NCBI GenBank assembly: GCA_036345935.2
Contig: JADWOT020000007.1
Location: forward strand, 7,356,074 to 7,420,073
Direction: 5' to 3'
DNA from: Taenia hydatigena
Lineage: Eukaryota > Platyhelminthes > Cestoda > Cyclophyllidea > Taeniidae
Length of the DNA: 64,000 nt
Position numbers and translations under genes: made by a program. Under the pieces are notes generated by a model. That model had not been told where the DNA came from. It was given only the letters and a program-made list of their open reading frames with translations, and did not search any database. Below, in pieces: positions 59,768-64,000 of the stretch. How positions within the stretch are numbered: the stretch's first letter is position 1; each line of letters begins with the position of its first letter.

Positions 59768-60022
59768 TTAGGAGCCATCGCAGACGTAACTGCTGGGACA
59801 CGTTGAAAAATCGAAACCCATAATGGTCAGCGTGTAGTCATCTGTGCTAGACATGGTTTCATCTACTTTCGATGGATTTGCGTAGTCTATGCGTGTCCAT
59901 CTTTCTTCTTGCATTAAGTCGGGATAATCAGCGTCAAAGCAAACTGGAGTGTAGTTAAGCACTGTTGATGTCTCCTGCTCCGAAGGCCAACTTTCCATTT
60001 TCACCGTTAAATTGAATCTCTC
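59768..60022 (-). CDS. Candidate 3' terminal exon, extracellular-type protein (84 codons)
   Basis: On the minus strand a pyrimidine-rich run (TTCCTTTGATTTACATTCC) leads to two AGs. Using the second (60,024-60,023) the frame is open for 84 codons to a TAA. The residues are acidic with beta-strand-like alternation (FNLTVKMESW, then TVLNYTPVCF, then YTLTIMGFDF), two sequons (NLT, NYT) and three Cys, as in extracellular domains. I cannot name the family. The first AG would place a stop in frame. An internal ATG lies at 60,004 with no promoter. No AATAAA is seen shortly downstream on this strand. Confidence 0.35.
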   Translation of the reverse strand, partial: ERFNLTVKMESWPSEQETSTVLNYTPVCFDADYPDLMQEERWTRIDYANPSKVDETMSSTDDYTLTIMGFDFSTCPSSYVCDGS

Positions 60023-63000
60023 CTACCTAAGGAATGTAAATCAAAGGAATCAAACTGCTAAATTAATCTTTCATTAGATGCTGTAACTTAGAACTTAAAG
60101 TGTAAAGGCAGCACGTCCTGTTCTTGAAGCTGTGAGAAGCATGCAGATCTAGTGCCTTTCTTAAAATGCAGTCAAGAAACACATTCCGTAAAGTTGTAAG
60201 ACGATCATAGAGAGAGAGGGACCATGCAATACTGGACGATACAAATATAGTTACTAAGGAGGGCATTGAATTCCTAAGCTGAGTTTCTCAAAATAAAACT
60301 GCGAAGATTCTGTGATGATTAAATGAAACTGACTTACAACGGATGTCCGCGATTTTCGCTGACCTAAATTTTATTTCCAAACTTATATAGACACTCTAGA
60401 TCCAAACCCATTGGTCAGCTATTATTAGGTGCACCATAAATAGGTTTTCACCCACCCTCTCTCCATTGGCCATTTTTAGACCCGTTGACAGTAAACAATG
60501 AAACCGTAAACATTGAGCAGTCATGTCGCCATTTTATCAACGTCATGGTTGCTATTTTTGCATTCGCTAAAAATAGGTGTGCAAACTCGGACAAATTCGC
60601 CACTGTCGGAACTAGGTTAATTAAAGCTCAGTGCATTCATTTCAGTTGTATTAGTAAACGTCGCATTAAGTTTACGCGCATTGTTGCCTATATAGCTTGC
60701 ACGCACTTGTGACGTAAACCTGGAATATCCAGAATCCTGTAAGCTCGAGACGCATGCCTATTAGTGATTGGGCATTTGAAGGCGCTGAAGAATTATACAA
60801 AACTTATGCATGCACATCAAGTTTTATTAAGTGGATCAAGTTTTGATTGATCGAGTTGCGTTGCGCCAGCAAACCAAGCCACAAACACATTTAAAAATTC
60901 TAATGAAACCTGTAATTAGTGGCATGAAACATTAAAATGTTAAGCAAACTCACGTGATCGCTGTGCAAGTTCGTGATTAGCCTTCTTTTGGTTACTTTGT
61001 TGCAACCTTTGCGCTACTGCGTTTGGCATCCATCATTTAATTTTATACGTACCACGCGTCTTTTGCCATAAGCTATCTAGAGGCGGTGGTTAATAATAAG
61101 TGGTTGCGCAGCCTTTGGCAGTGCAACTGTAGTAACATAATAGAATTGCTTTGTTTGCGCGAATGTAAGGTGCGCATTTGAAAGAATAAGGGTCCAGGTG
61201 AGACCTAAGCCAGTGAGGTTGCATGATTTGACCCCTTGCATTAACATTCTAGGATCGGTAATAATGTTTCCACGCATTTAAACACAAGTTGCGTTGCACA
61301 ACTTTTGAAACACGAAACTTGGATTTGCTTAGACTTAATCCTTGATGTTAAGTATAGGCTTTGTCAGCGATTTACTGTTGGTTAAGTCTTGGACCTATGA
61401 TTTGCTTAAGAACGGTTAGCATTTTTCACAAGCAGCAGATCTCTGTTAAAAGCAATAATCCATCCAATAGTTATTATTAGCTCATGCACAACATGCCGTT
61501 TTTTCTGGGACAAAATGTGGCCTCTGCCGAATCAAAGACTGCTTCATTGATCTCCTGTTGGATGCCTAGGACCAAGATTGTCTGCGTTGGCTTTATTTAA
61601 ATTCATCCAGAACGGATAGTCTCATTAGTTTAGATATTTAACTGTTCCTTTGAAGCCACCGACGACGGCTATGATATATCTGTTTTTATGCTCGAAAAAA
61701 AATCTGCACGCCCTTCATAGTTTAACAATGTGCGTCATGTGCGCCGAAATCAGGAGCAATTATTCACTGAAGGGCTCGCGTACGAGAACATGGTTAAATG
61801 CTGCATATCACTTATGAAGCGATAGTAGCGAAAGAATGGGCGTTAGAGTTGACATTCAAGCAGCATTGCTAGCAATAGAATGCATACACTAGTTTTGTTG
61901 ATTACCGATCCGCCTTTTTTATCTACGTTGGATCACAACACGCATTGTTGGATTTAAAGTAGACCTTCTTTACACTTTGTTTGTCACAACACGCTGATAG
62001 CCGAACTGGCCCATTGCTCTCCTTTCGAGTCGGAGAGCGAGGACTTGATTGTGATGCATGATTTTGCTCATTGTTGTCTACCATACGAAATATAATTTTT
62101 CGTGTTTCATGAGTTTATTAAAAAAACACTTCCTAACTTCATTTTACAGCTGATTCGATAGAAGTTTCTTTCCCCATTGTCAAATCCTGTGCGAAGTAAA
62201 TGGAAAGTGAGTGGTTAAGGAAGGGCGAAGGCATGCATTAACTGCAGAAGTTGGATAGGAGGAAGGGGAAGGACAGATTTGTTGTGAAGTCCTTGGGAAT
62301 GCTATAATGCTGACCCAGACACTTAATCACAAAAGGGGTCCTTTCTACTTTTTTTGCTAAAAACTGCAAAACATCACCACACGTCCGTTTGCCGCATCAC
62401 CCACTCGTCTTGCCACCATAAGCTAACCTTGTACCTCTGAAACGTGCGTTAGGTTACAAGGCGATGTTCTTTCATAGACTATGTCGCAGATTATTTAGGT
62501 TATAGTTGGAAAGGGAAAATCTTCCGACTACAAAATAAATAAAATCTGCCCTTTACAACATGTGAAAAGTGACTTTGCTACTTATAATCGAAAAAGAACA
62601 AGAGTCGGGCCATCTATCGAGTTTATGGTCTTTGATCCGTAAATTTAGCACTCCTTTGGTTTTTATTTTGTGATATTTTAGGCAAATTAAGGTTGAAACT
62701 ATGTTTGTTTTTTTGTTTGGCCATAAAAAGTAGGTCTGGATATCGAGTTTATGGTAAGCACTCTCCTTTCATTGTACAGCACTTTAAACCGTGCTTGATG
62801 GGCCTCTTTAGAGAGCTACAGTACTGGAAAACTTGAGCGTTGTCTCCAACTTTTGTCAAGTATGCCGACTCGGACGTTCGAGTTTCGTAAATGACCATTT
62901 ATGGCTCTGCATCAAAGAGGCCTTTGTTACATGTGCAAGCATAATCTGCTGACTCAAAACTGTCACTTTCGGTGTCCCTTTATGCATCACAGATTTGGGC

Positions 63001-64000
63001 CAAGACTAGGCTGACCATATTTGGCCATGCGTATTGCCACGCGTGCAAAGGTTCTCTCGATGTGTTTCGCCAATCAGCCAGATTCTTTGTCCTAGAGAAT
63101 TGAAGCGCTTATTGACACGATCATCATACAGGAACCCTTGGGCATTATTTCATTTACATTACTTATGTCTCACTTAGAAATCTGGTCACTCAATAAACAC
63201 AATTCACTACTGTTTCATTAACTTAGCACCACTTTTAACGCTCTCCAACCAACAATCGTAAGTAGGATGGGCAAAGATTGCATTGCGCTATGCGACAATC
63301 ATAAAGTACTTTGCATGTGGATACACCATGACTGTGCTTCGTGAGCGCTATGTTCCTCTTTTTCATTACACGACGGCTTTGATACAGTCAGGGTTTATGC
63401 GTAAAGGGAGGAGATAAGGGAAAATGGAGAGCGCGCAAATTTTCACAGAACACAAATGACCTTACGTGACACGATACCCACCCAAACCCCAAGACATGTG
63501 CGATGGAAAGAAGAGGTTGTGACGAATCTTATCTCTTCAACCCCATTTCGACGAATTTAAATCCAAACACATTTCGTTTGGTTCCTGAACAATAATGCGA
63601 AACATTTAATTAGAAATTGCTTTTGCGACTGGTTCCCAAGCCATTTATATCTAATTGGATGCAATTACAAAGGTGCAAATCACAGAGAGTCTAACTTTCC
63701 TTTTCTTTCATATGCTTGCTATCAAAGTAAACAGCTTTACAGGTGTCAAAAGCGCTTGAATTCTCCTGTTGCTATCAATGCAAGTGTAATGTATTTATTA
63801 TCAATTATGCCTATGCAGATGTTACAATGCAAACGACATTTGGTATTTAAATGTCTTCTCCAGAAAAAAAGCCTTAGTACTAAGATACTTGTGTTTTTGA
63901 TGTCTAATGTAGTCAGGGATCCTTAAAATCCATTCTCGTGGGACCAAATGCAGTGTATTGCCATAAGTGTGCGGCGAGGATAAGAAAATTCGCGTCGATT
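60023..64000. other. No supported gene; short direct repeat near 62.6-62.8 kb
   Basis: Sparse open frames; none has a motif (for example 60,485-60,712 plus and 61,077-61,277 minus). A 15-bp exact direct repeat, TATCGAGTTTATGGT, occurs at 62,615-62,629 and 62,741-62,755. A T-rich patch lies at about 62,705-62,720. Confidence 0.35.

Noticed and set aside
1..64000. CRISPR arrays, bacterial operons, rRNA genes, spliced-leader sequence, telomeric repeats
   Set aside because: Looked for and not seen; the splice-like signals and repeat types point to eukaryotic nuclear DNA.

Overview
This 64 kb window reads as animal-like nuclear DNA, probably from a repeat-rich metazoan. A flatworm is my best guess, from general feel only; I found no spliced leader, rRNA gene, histone gene or other marker that settles the taxon. 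There are no operons, ribosome-binding sites or long genes. G+C looks like about 40-43% by eye. At that composition roughly 6% of random codons are stops, so about fifteen open frames over 100 codons are expected by chance in 64 kb. The longest here is 160 codons (52,712-53,194), so open-frame length alone proves no gene. I therefore annotated coding sequence only where there is a motif, a homologous second copy, or splice/promoter context, and confidence in most of these is modest.

Most of the recognisable structure is repeats. (1) A 59-bp repeat occurs at 1-59 and 1,834-1,892. (2) 5,523-7,160 is a nearly perfect 800-bp palindrome with a 38-bp loop; an older direct copy of its loop-proximal end lies at 5,230-5,365. 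(3) A unit of about 4.8 kb (called A+B here) at 15,650-20,400 recurs, much diverged, in the same orientation at 41,975-46,870. (4) The B part and a neighbouring piece D occur again inverted (28,612-29,947 and 23,301-23,715). Their two symmetry axes differ by about 2.4 kb, which implies that about 4.8 kb was inserted into one arm. (5) Repeat C lies at 27,545-28,172 and 48,680-49,410. (6) Two tRNA-like, SINE-type heads lie on the minus strand near 9.2 kb and 27.3 kb.

The clearest protein signature is a set of broken C2H2 zinc-finger fragments at 34,884-36,079. They are arranged as a 353-bp inverted repeat around a 175-bp spacer that itself encodes zinc-finger halves. The arms differ about equally at all three codon positions, so they have drifted without selection since duplication.

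Other coding candidates are weaker. They are a 79-residue secreted Thr/Asn-rich protein with a TATA box (3,783-4,022), an exon-like segment with both splice sites (22,857-23,143), a membrane-protein-like frame with three stops (39,901-40,356), and several single exon-like frames at 36.4, 52.1, 54.7, 55.3 and 59.8 kb. The remaining stretches (7.2-9.0, 9.3-15.6, 30-34.9, 36.6-39.9, 49.4-52.1, 55.5-59.7 and 60-64 kb) hold nothing I can support as a gene.
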